Source: Delphinus delphis (taxonomy: Eukaryota; Chordata; Mammalia; Artiodactyla; Delphinidae). From it: a stretch of 64,000 nucleotides of DNA. The position numbers were made by a program, and so were the translations under genes. This document shows, piece after piece, positions 48,380-61,050 of this stretch (position 1 is the stretch's first letter; each line of letters opens with the position of its first letter). The notes below the pieces were generated by a model, which ran no database searches, was not told the origin of the DNA, and was given only the letters and a program-made list of their open reading frames with translations. The stretch is taken from assembly GCF_949987515.2 (NCBI RefSeq), contig NC_082694.2:46028451-46092450 (forward strand). The letters are read 5' to 3'.

Positions 48380-50160
48380 ACGGGGACGGTTTAGGGTCCA
48401 GGTGAGGGTACGAAAACGCTTTACGGGGAGCGTACGTGTGACGGCGCGGGTTAGTGTTAGCGTACGGGTTAGGATTAGGGGACAGCTGAGGGTCAGGCTT
48501 CGGGGAAGGGTTAGGATTAGGGTTCGGGCTACGGTTAGGGTTAGGGGACGGGGACGGTTTAGGGTCCAGGTGAGGGTACGACAACGCTTTAGGGGGAGCG
48601 TACGTGTGAGGGCGCGGGTTAGTGTTAGCGTACGGGTTAGGATTAGGGGATGGGTGAGGGTCAGGCTTCGGGGAAGGGTTAGGTTTAGGGTTCGGGCTAG
48701 GGTTAGGGTTAGGGGACGGGGACGGTTTAGGGTCCAGGTGAGGGTACGAAAACGCTTTACGGGGAGCGTACGTGTGAGGGCGCGGGTTAGTGTTAGCGTA
48801 CGGGTTAGGATTAGGGGACAGCTGAGGGTCAGGCTTCGGGGAAGGGTTAGGATTAGGGTTCGGGCTACAGTTAGGGTTAGGGGACGGGGACGGTTTAGGG
48901 TCCAGGTGAGGGTACGACAACGCTTTAGGGGGAGCGTACGTGTGAGGGCGCGGGTTAGTGTTAGCGTACGGGTTAGGATTAGGGGACGGGTGAGGGTCAG
49001 GCTTCGGGGAAGGGTTAGGGTTAGGGTTCGGGCCAGGGTTAGGGTTAGGGGACGGGGATGGTTTAGGGTCCAGGTGAGGGTATGACAACGCTTTAGGGGG
49101 AGCGTACGTGTGAGGGTGTGGGTTAGTGTTAGCGCACAGGTTAGGATTAGGGGACAGCTGATAGTCAGGCTTCGGGGAAGGGTTAGGGTTAGGGTTCGGC
49201 CTAGGGTTAGGGTTAGGGGACGGGGACGGTTTAGGGTCCTTGTGAGGGTACGACAACGCTTTAGGGGGAGTGTATGTGTGAGGGCGCGGGTTAATGTTAG
49301 CGTACACGTGAGGATTAGGCAACGGCTGAGGGTCAGGCTTCGGGGAAGGGTTAGGGTTAGGGTTCGGGCTAGGGTTAGGGTTAGGGGACTGGGACGGTTT
49401 AGGGTCCAGATGAGGGTACGAAAACGCTTTAGGGGGAGCGTACGTGTGAGGACGCGGGTTAGTGTTAGCGTACGGGTCAGGATTAGGGGACGGGTGAGGG
49501 TCAGGCTTCGGGGAAGTGTTAGGGTTCGGGCTAGGGTTAGGTTTAGGGGACGGGGACGGTTTAGAGTCCAGGTGAGGGTACGACAACACTTTAGGGGGAG
49601 CGTACGTGTGAGGGCGCGGGTTAGTGTTAGCGTACGGGTTAAGATTAGGGGACGGCTGAGGGTCAGGCTTCGGGGAAGGGTTAGGTTTAGGGTTCGGGCT
49701 AGGGTTAGGTTTAGGGGACGGGGATGGTTTAGGGTCCAGGTGAGGGTACGACAACGCTTTAGGGGGAGCGTACGTGTGAGGGCGCGGGTTAGTGTTAGCG
49801 TACGGGTTAGGATTAGGGGACGGGTGAGGGTCAGGCTTCGGGGAAGGGTTAGGGTTAGGGTTCGGGCTAGGGTTAGGGTTAGGGGACGGGGACGGTTTAG
49901 GGTCCAGGTGAGGGTACGACAACGGTTTAGGGGGAGCGTACGTGTCAGGGCGCGGGTTAGTGTTAGCGTACGGGTTAGGATTAGGGGACGGCTGAGGGTC
50001 AGGCTTCGGGGAAGGGTTAGGGTTAGGGTTAGGGGACGGGGACGGTTTAGGGTCCAGGTGAGGGTACGACAACGCTTTAGGGGGAGCGTACGTGTAAGGG
50101 CGCGGGTTAGTGTTAGCGTACGTGTTAGGATTAGGGGACGGCTGAGGGTCAGGCTTCGGG
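48380..50160 (+). repeat. 336-bp dimer repeat and following mixed monomers
   Basis: ACGAAAACG, followed by TTTACGGGGAGCG, at 48410 recurs at 48746 (336 bp, two monomers), and GTTAGGATTAGGG units follow each. Downstream a hexamer is missing near 49515, and the unit near 50010 is a 150-bp short form. Confidence 0.72.
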
Positions 50161-51925
50161 GAAGGGTTAGGGTTAGGGTTCGGGCTAGGGTTAGGGTTAG
50201 GGGACGGGGACGGTTTAGGGTCCAGGTGAGGGTACGACAACGCTTTAGGGGGAGCGTACGTGTGATTGCGCCGGTTAGTGTTAGCGTACGGTTTAGGATT
50301 AGAGGACGGGTGAGGGTCAGGCTTCGTGGAAGGGTTAGGGTTAGGGTTCGGGCTAGGGTTAGGGTTAGGGGATGGGGACGGTTTGGGGTCCAGGTGAGGG
50401 TACGACAACGCTTTAGGGGGAGCGTACGTGTGAGGGCGCGGGTTAGTGTTAGCGTACGGGTGAGGATTAGGGGACGGGTGAGGGTCAGGCTTCGGGGAAG
50501 GGTTAGGGTTAGGGTTCGGGCTAGGGTTAGGGTTAGGGGACGGGGACGGTTTAGGGTCCAGGTGAGGGTACGACAACGCTTTAGGGGGAGCGTACGTGTG
50601 AGGGCGCGGGTTAGTGTTAGCGTACGGGTTAGGGTTAGGGGACGGCTGAGGGTCAGGCTTCGGGGAAGGGTTAGGGTTAGGGTTCGGGCTAGGGTTAGGG
50701 TTAGGTGACGGGGACGGTTTAGGGTCCAGGTGAGGGTACGACAACGCTTCAGGGGGAGCGTACGTGTGAGGGCGCGGGTTAGTGTTAGCGTACGGGTTAG
50801 GATTAGGGGACGGCTGAGGGTCAGGCTTCGGGGAAGGGTTAGGGTTACGGTTCGGGCTAGGGTTAGGGTTAGGGGACGGGGACGGTTTAGAGTCCAGGTG
50901 AGGGTACGACAACGCTTTAGGGGGAGCGTACGTGTGAGGGCGCGGGTTAGTGTTAGCGTACGGGTTAGGATTAGGGGACGGGTGAGGGTCAGGCTTCGGA
51001 GAAGGGTTAGGGTTAGGGTTCGGGCTAGGGTTAGGGTTAGGGGACGGGGACGGTTTAGGGTCCAGGTGAGGGTACGACAACGCTTTAGGGGGAGCGTACG
51101 TGTGATTGCGCCGGTTAGTGTTAGCGTACGGTTTAGGATTAGAGGACGGGTGAGGGTCAGGCTTCGTGGAAGGGTTAGGGTTAGGGTTCGGGCTAGGGTT
51201 AGGGTTAGGGGATGGGGACGGTTTGGGGTCCAGGTGAGGGTACGACAACGCTTTAGGGGGAGCGTACGTGTGAGGGCGCGGGTTAGTGTTAGCGTACGGG
51301 TGAGGATTAGGGGACGGGTGAGGGTCAGGCTTCGGGGAAGGGTTAGGGTTAGGGTTCGGGCTAGGGTTAGGGTTAGGGGACGGGGACGGTTTAGGGTCCA
51401 GGTGAGGGTACGACAACGCTTTAGGGGGAGCGTACGTGTGAGGGCGCGGGTTAGTGTTAGCGTACGGGTTAGGGTTAGGGGACGGCTGAGGGTCAGGCTT
51501 CGGGGAAGGGTTAGGGTTAGGGTTCGGGCTAGGGTTAGGGTTAGGTGACGGGGACGGTTTAGGGTCCAGGTGAGGGTACGACAACGCTTCAGGGGGAGCG
51601 TACGTGTGAGGGCGCGGGTTAGTGTTAGCGTACGGGTTAGGATTAGGGGACGGCTGAGGGTCAGGCTTTGGGGAAGGGTTAGGGTTACGGTTCGGGCTAG
51701 GGTTAGGGTTAGGGGACGGGGACGGTTTAGAGTCCAGGTGAGGGTACGACAACGCTTTAGGGGGAGCGTACGTGTGAGGGCGCGGGTTAGTGTTAGCGTA
51801 CGGGTTAGGATTAGGGGACGGGTGAGGGTCAGGCTTCGGAGAAGGGTTAGGGTTAGGGTTCGGGCTAGGGTTAGGGTTAGGGGACGGGGACGGTTTAGGG
51901 TCCAGGTGAGGGTACGACAACGCTT
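50161..51925 (+). repeat. 840-bp pentamer, almost perfect tandem duplication
   Basis: Positions 50161-51085 match 51001-51925 base for base at an offset of 840 bp (five monomers), with one difference seen: C at 50829 against T at 51669, a CpG transition. Rare shared markers are TGTGATTGCGCC near 50263/51103, GGTTTGGGGTCC near 50390/51230, GGGTGAGGATT near 50458/51298, TTAGGTGACGG near 50701/51541 and GCTTCAGGGG near 50747/51587. This is by far the youngest duplication in the window. Confidence 0.92.
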
Positions 51926-52800
51926 CAGGGGGAGCGTACGTGTGAGGGCGCGGGTTAGTGTTAGCGTACGGGTTAGGATTAGGGGACGGGTGAGGGTCAG
52001 GCTTCGGGGACGGGTTAGGGTTAGGGTTCGGGCTAGGGTTAGGGTTAGGGGACGGGGACGGTTTAGGGTCCAGGTGAGGGTACGACAACGCTTTAGGGGG
52101 AGCGTACGTGTGAGGGCGCGGGTTAGTGTTAGCGTACGGGTTAGGATTAGGGGACGGCTGAGGGTCAGGCTTCGGTGAAGGGTTAGGATTAGGGTTCGGG
52201 CTAGGGTTAGGGTTAGGAGACGGGGACCGTTTAGGGTCCAGGTGAGGGTACGACAACGCTTTAGGGGTAGCGTACGTGTGAGAGCGCGGGTTAGTGTTAG
52301 CGTACGGGTTAGGATTAGGGGACGGCTGAGGGTCAGGCTTTCGGGAAGGGTTAGGGTTAGGGTTCGGGCTAGGGTTAGGGTTAGGGGACGGGGACGGTTT
52401 AGGGTCCAGGTGAGGGTACGACAACGCTTCAGGGGGAGCGTACGTGTGAGGGCGCGGGTAGTGTTAGCGTACGGGTTAGGATTAGGGGACGGGTGAGGGT
52501 CAGGCTTCGGGGAAGGGTTAGGGTTAGGGTTCGGGCTAGGGTTAGGGTTAGGGGACGGGGACGGTTTAGGGTCCAGGTGAGGGTACGACAACGCTTTAGG
52601 GGGAGCGTACGTGTGAGGGCGCGGGTTAGTGTTAGCGTACGGGTTAGGATTAGGGGACGGCTGAGGGTCAGGCTTCGGGGAAGGGTTAGGGTTAGGGTTC
52701 GGGCTAGGGTTAGGGTTAGGGGACGGGGACGGTTTAGGGTCCAGGTGAGGGTACGACAACGCTTTAGGGGGAGCATACGTGTGAGGGCGCGGGTTAGTGT
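51926..52800 (+). repeat. Mixed monomers with a lost base
   Basis: Units are near consensus. A base is missing near 52458 (GCGGGTAGTG), CTTTCGGGAAGG near 52340 moves a base within the usual CTTCGGGGAAG, and GACGGGGACCG occurs near 52225. Confidence 0.75.
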
Positions 52801-55250
52801 TAGCGTACGGGTTAGGATTAGGGGACGGGTGAGGGTCAGGCTTCGGGGAAGGGTTAGGGTTAGGGTTCGGGCTAGGGTTAGGGTTAGGGGACGGGGACGG
52901 TTTAGGGTCCAGGTGAGGGTACGACAACGCTTTAGGGGGAGCGTACGTGTGAGGGCGCAGGTTAGTGTTAGCGTACGGGTTAGGATTAGGGTACGGGTGA
53001 GGGACAGGCTTCGGGGAAGGGTTAGGGTTAGGTTTCAGGCTAGGGTTAGGGTTAGGGGACGGGGACGGTTTAGGGTCCAGGTGAGGGTACGACAACGCTT
53101 TAGGGGGAGCGTACGTGTGAGGGCGCGGGTTAGTGTTAGCGTACGGGTTAGGATTAGGGGACGGCTGAGGGTCAGGCTTCGGGAAGGTTTAGGGTTAGGG
53201 TTCGGGCTAGGGTTAGGGTTAGGGGACGGGGACGGTTTAGGGTCCAGGTGAGGGTACGACAACGCTTTAGGGGGAGCGTACGTGTGAGGTCGCGGGTTAG
53301 TGTTAGCGTACGGGTTAGGATTAGGGGACGGGTGAGTGTCAGGCTTCGGGAAGGTTTAGGGTTAGGGTTCGGGCTAGGGTTAGGGTTAGGGGACGGGGAC
53401 GGTTGAGGGTCCAGGTGAGGGTACGACAACGCTTTAGGGGGAGCGTACGTGTGAGGGCGTGGGTTAGTGTTAGCGTACGGGTTAGGATTAGGGGACGGCT
53501 GAGGGTCAGGCTTCGGGGAAGGGTTAGGGTTAGGGTTCGGGCTAGAGTTAGGGTTAGGGGACGGGGACGGTTTAGGGTCCAGGTGAGGTTACGACAACGC
53601 TTTAGGGGGAGCGTACGTGTGAGGGCGCGGGTTAGTGTTAGAGTACGGGTTAGCATTAGGGGACGGCTGGGGGTCAGGCTTCGGGGAAGGGTTAGGGTTA
53701 GGGTTCGGGCTAGGGTTAGGGTTAGGGGACGGGGACGGTTTAGGGTCCAGGTGAGGGTACGACAACGCTTTAGGGGGAGCGTATGTGTGAGGGCGCGGTT
53801 TAGTGTTAGCGTACGGGTTAGGATTAGGGGACGGCTGAGTGTCAGGCTTCGGGCAAGGGTTAGGGTTAGGGTTCGGGCTACGGTTAGGGTTAGGGGACGG
53901 GGACGGTTTAGGGTCCAGGTGAGGGTACGACAACGCTTTAGGGGGAGCGTACGTGTGAGGGCGCGGGTTAATGTTAGCGTACGGGTTAGGATTAGGGGAC
54001 GGGTGAGGGTCAGGCTTCGGGGAAGGGTTAGGGTTAGGGTTCGGGCTAGGGTTAGGGTTAGGGGACGGGGACGGTTTAGGGTCCAGGTGAGGGTACGACA
54101 ACGCTTTAGGGGGAGCGTACGTGTGAGGGCGCAGGTTAGTGTTAGCGTACGGGTTAGGATTAGGGTACGGGTGAGAGACAGGCTTCGGGGAAGTGTTAGG
54201 GTTAGGTTTCAGGCTAGGGTTAGGGTTAGGGGACGGGGACGGTTTAGGGTCCAGGTGAGGGTACGACAACGCTTTAGGGGGAGCGTACGTGTGAGGGCGC
54301 GGGTTAGTGTTAGCGTACGGGTTAGGATTAGGGGACGGCTGAGGGTCAGGCTTCGGGAAGGTTTAGGGTTAGGGTTCGGGCTAGGGTTAGGGTTAGGGGA
54401 CGGGGACGGTTTAGGGTCCAGGTGAGGGTACGACAACGCTTTAGGGGGAGCGTACGTGTGAGGTCGCGGGTTAGTGTTAGCGTACGGGTTAGGATTAGGG
54501 GACGGGTGAGTGTCAGGCTTCGGGAAGGTTTAGGGTTAGGGTTCGGGCTAGGGTTAGGGTTAGGGGACGGGGACGGTTTAGGGTCCAGGTGAGGGTACGA
54601 CAACGCTTTAGGGGGAGCGTACGTGTGAGGGCGTGGGTTAGTGTTAGCGTATGGGTTAGGATTAGGGGACGGCTGAGGGTCAGGCTTCGGGGAAGGGTTA
54701 GGGTTAGGGTTCGGGCTAGAGTTAGGGTTAGGGGACGGGGACGGTTTAGGGTCCAGGTGAGGTTACGACAACGCTTTAGGGGGAGCGTACGTGTGAGGGC
54801 GCGGGTTAGTGTTAGAGTACGGGTTAGCATTAGGGGACGGCTGGGGGTCAGGCTTCGGGGAAGGGTTAGGGTTAAGGTTCGGGCTAGGGTTAGGGTTAGG
54901 GGACGGGGACGGTTTAGGGTCCAGGTGAGGGTACGACAACGCTTTAGGGGGAGCGTATGTGTGAGGGCGCGGTTTAGTGTTAGCGTACGGGTTAGGATTA
55001 GGGGACGGCTGAGTGTCAGGCTTCGGGCAAGGGTTAGGGTTAGGGTTCGGGCTACGGTTAGGGTTAGGGGACGGGGACGGTTTAGGGTCCAGGTGAGGGT
55101 ACGACAACGCTTTAGGGGGAGCGTACGTGTGAGGGCGCGGGTTAATGTTAGCGTACGGGTTAGGATTAGGGGACGGGTGAGGGTCAGGCTTCGGGGAAGG
55201 GTTAGGGTTAGGGTTCGGGCTAGGGTTAGGGTTAGGGGACGGGGACGGTT
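52801..55250 (+). repeat. 1,174-bp heptamer, two tandem copies
   Basis: Copy 1 is about 52801-53974 and copy 2 about 53975-55148, with similarity running on to about 55250. In each copy two adjacent units lack a base (CTTCGGGAAGG at about 53178 and 53344, and at about 54352 and 54526), so seven units give 1,174 bp instead of 1,176. Other shared rare markers are GGTTTCAGGC near 53031/54205, AGAGTACGG with AGCATTAGG near 53641/54815, GGGCAAGGG near 53852/55026 and GCGCGGTTTAGTG near 53795/54969. Confidence 0.85.
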
Positions 55251-56399
55251 TAGGTTCCAGGTGAGGGTACGACAACGCTTTAGGGGGAGCGTACGTGTGA
55301 GGGCGCGGTTAGTGTTAGCGTACGGGTTAGTATTAGAGGACGGGTGAGGGTCAGGCTTCGGGGAAGGATTAGGGTTAGGGTTCGGGCTAGGGTTAGGGTT
55401 AGGGGACGGGGACGGTTTAGGGTCCACGTGAGGGTACGACAACGCTTTAGGGGGAGCCTACGTGTGAGGGCGCGGGTTAGTGTTAGCGTACGGGTTAGGA
55501 TTAGGGGACAGCTGAAGGTCAGGCTTCGGGGAAGGGTTAAGGTTAGGGTTCGGGCTAGGGTTAGGGTTAGGGGACGGGGACGGTTTAGGGTCCAGGTGAG
55601 GGTACGACAACGCTTTAGGGGGAGCATACGTGTGAGGGCGCGGGTTAGTGTTAGCGTACGGGTTAGGATTAGGGGACGGCTGAGGGTCAGGCTTCGGGGA
55701 AGGGTTAGGGTTAAGGTTCGGGCTAGGGTTAGGGTTAGGGGACGGGGACGGTTTAGGGTCCAGGTGAGGGTACGACAACGCTTTAGGGGGAGCGTACGTG
55801 TGACGGCGCGGGTTAGTGTTAGCGTACGGGTTAGGATTAGGAGACGGGTGAGGGTCAGGCTTCGGGGAAGGGTTAGGGTTAGGGTTCGGGCTAGGGTTAG
55901 GGTTAGGGGATGGGGACGGTTTAGGGTCCAGGTGAGGGTACGACAACGCTTTAGGGGGAGCGTACGTGTGAGGGCGCGGGTTAGTGTTAGCGTACGGGTT
56001 AGGAATAGGGGACGGATGAGGGTCAGGCTTCGGTGAAGGTTTAGGGTTAGGGTTCGGGCTAGGGTTAGGGTTATGGGACGGGGACGGTTTAGGGTCCAGG
56101 TGAGGGTACGACAACGCTTTAGGGGGAGCGTACGTGTGAGGGCGCGGGTTAGTGTTAGCGTACGGGTTAGGATTAGGGGACGGCTGAGGGTCAGGCTTCG
56201 GGGAAGGGTTAGGGTTAGGGTTCGGGCTAGGGTTAGGGTTAGGGGACGGGGACGGTTTAGGGTCCAGGTGAGGGTACGACAACGCTTTAGGGGGAGCGTA
56301 CGTGTGAGGGCGCGGGTTAGTGTTAGCGTACGGGTTAGGATTAGGGGACGGCTGAGGGTCAGGCTTCGGGGAAGGGTTAGGGTTAGGGTTCGGGCTAGG
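55251..56399 (+). repeat. Mixed monomers
   Basis: Units are near consensus. A base is missing near 55307 (GCGCGGTTAGTG), CCACGTG appears near 55426, and AGTATTAGAGG occurs near 55330. The stretch leads into the first J copy. Confidence 0.72.
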
Positions 56400-58365
56400 G
56401 TTAGGGTTAGGGGACGGGGACGGTTTAGGGTCCAGGTGAGGGTACGACAACGCTTTAGGGGAAGCGTACGTGTGAGGGCGTGGGTTAGTGTTAGCGTACG
56501 GGTTAGGATTATGGGACGGGTGAGGGTCAGGCTTCGGGGAAGGGTTAGGGTTAGGGTTCGGGCTAGGGTTAGGGTTAGGGGACGGGGACGGGTTTAGGGT
56601 CCAGGTGAGGGTACGACAACGCTTTAGGGCGAGCGTACGTGTGAGGGCGCGGGTTAGTGTTAGCGTACGGGTTAGGATTAGGGGACGGCTGAGGGTCAGG
56701 CTTCGGGAAGGTTTAGGGTTAGGGTTCGGGCTAGGGTTAGGGTTAGGGGATGGGGACGGTTTAGGGTCCAGGTGAGGGTACGACAACGCTTTAGGGGGAG
56801 CGTACCTGTGAGGGCGTGGGTTAGTGTTAGCGTACGGGTTAGGATTAGGGGACGGCTGAGGGTCAGAATTCGGCGAAGGGTTAGGGTTAGGGTTCGGGCT
56901 AGGGTTAGGGTTAGGGGACGGGGACGGTTTAGGGTCCAGGTGAGGGTATGACAACGCTTTAGGGGGAGCGTACGTGTGAGGGCGCGGGTTAGTGTTAGCG
57001 TACGGGTTAGGATTAGGGGACGGCTGAGGGTCAGGCTTCGGGGAAGGGTTAGGGTTAGGGTTCGGGCTAGGGTTAGGGTTAGGGGACGGGGACGGTTTAG
57101 GGTCCAGGTGAGGGTACGACAACGCTTTAGGGGGAGCGTACGTGTGAGGGCGCGGGTTAGTGTTAGCGTACGGGTTAGGATTAGAGGACGGGTGAGGGTC
57201 AGGCTTCGGGGAAGGGTTAGGGTTAGGGTTCGGGCTAGGGTTAGGGTTAGGGGACGGGGACAGTTTAGGGTCCAGGTGAGGGTACGACAACGCTTTAGGG
57301 GGAGCGTACGTGTGAGGGCGCGGGTTAGTGTTAGCGTAAGGGTTAGCATTAGGGGACGGCTGAGGGTCAGGCTTCGGGGAAGGGTTAGGGTTAGGGTTCG
57401 GCCTAGGGTTAGGGTTAGGGGACGGAGACAGTTTAGGGTCCATGTGAGGGTACGACAACGCTTTAGGGGGAGCGTACGTGTGAGGGCGCGGTTAGTGTTA
57501 GCGTACGGGTTAGGATTAGGGGACGGCTGAGGGTCAGGCTTCGGGGAAGGGTTAAGGTTAGGGTTCGGGCTAGGGTTAGGGGACGGGGACGGGGACGGTT
57601 TATGGTCCAGGTGAGGGTACGACAACGCTTTAGGGGGATCGTACGTGTGAGGGCGCGGGTTAGTGTTAGCGTACGGGTTAGGATTAGGGGACGGGTGAGG
57701 GTCAGGCTTTGGGGAAGGGTTAGGTTTAGGGTTCGGGCTAGGGTTAGGGTTAGGGAACGGGGACGGTTTAGGGTCCAGGTGAGGGTACGACAACGCTTTA
57801 GGGGGAGCGTACGTGTGAGGGCGCGGGTTAGTGTTAGTGTACGGGTTAGGATTAGGGGACGGGTGAGGGTCAGGCTTCGGGGAAGGGTTAGGGTTAGGGT
57901 TCGGGCTAGGGTTAGGGTTAGGGGACGGGGACGGTTTAGGGTCCAGGTGAGGGTACGACAACGCTTTAGGGGGAGCGTACGTGTGAGGGCGCGGGTTAGT
58001 GTTAGCGTACGGGTTAGGATTAGGGGACGGGTGAGGGTCAGGCTTCGGGGAAGGGTTAGGGTTAGGGTTCGGGCTAGGGTTAGGGTTAGGGGACGGGGAC
58101 CGTTTAGGGTCCAGGTGAGGGTACATCAACGCTTTAGGGGGAGCGTACGTGTGAGGGCGCGGGTTAGTGTTAGCGTACGGGTTAGGATTAGGGGACGGCT
58201 GAGGGTCAGGCTTCGGGGAAGTGTTAGGGTTACGATTCGGGCTAGGGTTAGGGTTAGGGGACGGGGACGGTTTAGGGTCCAGGTGAGGGTACGACAACGC
58301 TTTAGGGGGAGCGTACGTGTGAGGGCGCGGGTTAGTGTTAGCATACGGGTTAGGATTAGGGGACG
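56400..58365 (+). repeat. Block J, copy 1
   Basis: Markers recur at +2,685 bp: GGGCGAGCG at 56626/59311, CTTCGGGAAGG at 56701/59386, CGGCGAAGG at 56871/59556, a lost base near 57490/60173, the extra-CGGGGA unit near 57586/60266, GATCGTACG near 57637/60322, GACCGTTT near 58098/60783 and GTTACGATTCGG near 58230/60915. An inserted G at about 56590 makes the offset 2,686 upstream. A GAATTC at 56866-56871 is the only one I noticed in the window. Confidence 0.83.
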
Positions 58366-59084
58366 GGTGAGGGTCAGGCTTCGGGGAAGGGTTAGGGTTA
58401 GGGTTCGGGCTAGGGTTAGGGTTGGGGACGGGGACGGTTTAGGGTCCAGGTGAGGGTACGACAACGCTTTAGGGCGAGCGTACGTGTGAGGGCGCGGGTT
58501 AGTGTTAGCGTACGGGTTAGGATTAGGGGACGGCTGAGGGTCAGGCTTCGGGGAAGGGTTAGGGTTAGGGTTCGGGCTAGGGTTAGGGTTAGGGGACGGG
58601 GACGGTTTAGGGTCCAGGTGAGGGTACGACAACGCTTTAGGGGGAGCGTACGTGTGAGGGCGCGGGTTAGTGTTAGCGTACGGGTTAGGATTAGGGGACG
58701 GCTGAGGGTCAGGCTTCGGGGAAGGGTTAGGGTTAGGGTTCGGCCTAGGGTTAGGGTTAGGGGACGGGGACGGTTTAGGGTCCAGGTGAGGGTACGACAA
58801 CGCTTTAGGGGGAGCGTACGTGTGAGGGCGCGGGTTAGTGTTAGAGTACGGTTTAGGATTAGGGGACGGCTGCGGGTCAGGCTTCGGGGAAGGGTTAGGG
58901 TTAGGGTTCGGGCTAGGGTTAGGGTTAGGGGACGGGGACGGTTTAGGGTCCAGGTGAGGGTACGACAACGCTTCAGGGGGAGCGTACGTGTGAGGGCGTG
59001 GGTTAGTGTTAGCGTACGGGTTAGGATTAGGGGACGGCTGAGGGTCAGGCTTCGGGGAAGGGTTAGGGTTAGGGTTCGGGCTAG
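58366..59084 (+). repeat. Mixed monomers between J copies
   Basis: This short stretch starts with a 1-bp-deleted unit at 58420 followed by a GGGCGAGCG unit. The same pair occurs 4,533 bp downstream at 62953, so this stretch belongs to the third J copy rather than the second. Confidence 0.75.
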
Positions 59085-61050
59085 GGTTAGGGTTAGGGGA
59101 CGGGGACGGTTTAGGGTCCAGGTGAGGGTACGACAACGCTTTAGGGGGAGCGTACGTGTGAGGGCGTGGGTTAGTGTTAGCGTACGGGTTAGGATTATGG
59201 GACGGGTGAGGGTCAGGCTTCGGGGAAGGGTTAGGGTTAGGGTTCGGGCTAGGGATAGGGTTAGGGGACGGGGACGGTTTAGGTTCCAGGTGAGGGTACG
59301 ACAACGCTTTAGGGCGAGCGTACGTGTGAGGGCGCGGGTTAGTGTTAGCATACGGGTTAGGATTAGGGGACGGCTGAGGGTCAGGCTTCGGGAAGGTTTA
59401 GGGTTAGGGTTCGGGCTAGGGTTAGGGTTAGGGGATGGGGACGGTTTAGGGTCCAGGTGAGGGTACGACAACGCTTTAGGGGGAGCGTACGTGTGAGGGC
59501 GCGGCTTAGTGTTAGTGTACGGGTTAGGATTAGGGGACGGCTGAGGGTCAGGCTTCGGCGAAGGGTTAGGGTTAGGGTTCGGGCTAGGGTTAGGGTTAGG
59601 GGACGGGGACGGTTTAGGGTCCAGGTGAGGGTATGACAACGCTTTAGGGGGAGCGTACGTGTGAGGGCGCGGGTTAGTGTTAGCGTACGGGTTAGGATTA
59701 GGGGACGGCTGAGGGTCAGGCTTCGGGGAAGGGTTAGGGTTAGGGTTCGGGCTAGGGTTAGGGTTAGGGGACGGGGACGTTTTAGGGTCCAGGTGAGGGT
59801 ACGACAACACTTTAGGGGGAGCGTACGTGTGAGGGCGCGGGTTAGTGTTAGCGTACGGGTTAGGATTAGAGGACGGGTGAGGGTCAGGCTTCGGGGAAGG
59901 GTTAGGGTTAGGGTTCGGGCTAGGGTTAGGGTTAGGGGACGGGGACGGTTTAGGGTCCAGGTGAGGGTACCACAACGCTTTAGGGGGAGCGTACGTGTGA
60001 GGGCGCGGGTTAGTGTTAGCGTAAGGGTTAGCATTAGGGGACGGCTGAGGGTCAGGCTTCGGGGAAGGGTTAGGGTTAGGGTTCGGCCTAGGGTTAGGGT
60101 TAGGAGACGGAGACAGTTTAGGGTCCAGGTGAGGGTACGACAACGCTTTAGGGGGAGCGTACGTGTGAGGGGGCGGTTAGTGTTAGCGTACGGGTTAGGA
60201 TTAGGGGACGGCTGAGGGTCAGGCTTCGGGGAAGGGTTAGGGTTAGGGTTCGGGCTAGGGTTAGGGGACGGGGACGGGGACGGTTTATGGTCCAGGTGAG
60301 GGTACGACAACGCTTTAGGGGGATCGTACGTGTGAGGGCGCGGGTTAGTGTTAGCGTACGGGTTAGGATAAGGGGACGGGTGAGGGTCAGGCTTTGGGGA
60401 AGGGTTAGGTTTAGGGTTCGGGCTAGGGTTACGGTTAGGGAACGGGGACGGTTTAGGGTCCAGGTGAGGGTACGACAACGCTTTAGGGGGAGCGTACGTG
60501 TGAGGGCGCGGGTTAGTGTTAGCGTACGGGTTAGGATTAGGGGACGGGTGAGGGTCAGGCTTCGGGGAAGGGTTAGGGTTAGGGTTCGGGCTAGGGTTAG
60601 GGTTAGAGGACGGGGACGGTTTAGGGTCCAGGTGAGGGTACGACAACGCTTTAGGGGGAGCGTACGTGTGAGGGCGCGGGTTAGTGTTAGCGTACGGGTT
60701 AGGATTAGGGGACGGGTGAGGGTCAGGCTTCGGGGAAGTGTTAGGGTTAGGGTTCGGGCTAGGGTTAGGGTTAGGGGACGGGGACCGTTTAGGGTCCAGG
60801 TGAGGGTACGACAACGCTTTAGGGGGAGCGTACGTGTGAGGGCGCGGGTTAGTGTTAGCGTACGGGTTAGGATTAGGGGACGGCTGAGGGTCAGGCTTCG
60901 GGGAAGTGTTAGGGTTACGATTCGGGCTAGGGTTAGGGTTAGGGGACGGGGACGGTTTAGGGTCCAGGTGAGGGTACGACAACGCTTTAGGGGGAGCGTA
61001 CGTGTGAGGGCGCGGGTTAGTGTTAGCATACGGGTTAGGATTAGGGGACG
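59085..61050 (+). repeat. Block J, copy 2
   Basis: This partner of 56400-58365 lies at offset 2,685 bp. Differences include a cleared CAACACT near 59808, GTACCACAACG near 59970, GAGTACGCGGGGGCG-type damage at the lost-base unit near 60170, and TTACGGTTAGGGAACGG near 60429. Confidence 0.83.

Noticed and set aside
46953..52424. Giant proline-asparagine-rich surface or cell-wall protein on the - strand
   Set aside because: The Asn-Pro/Ser-Pro string is the reverse-complement reading of the same hexamer. It starts at TTG, has no signal peptide or anchor, and overlaps another long minus frame (48056-53095).
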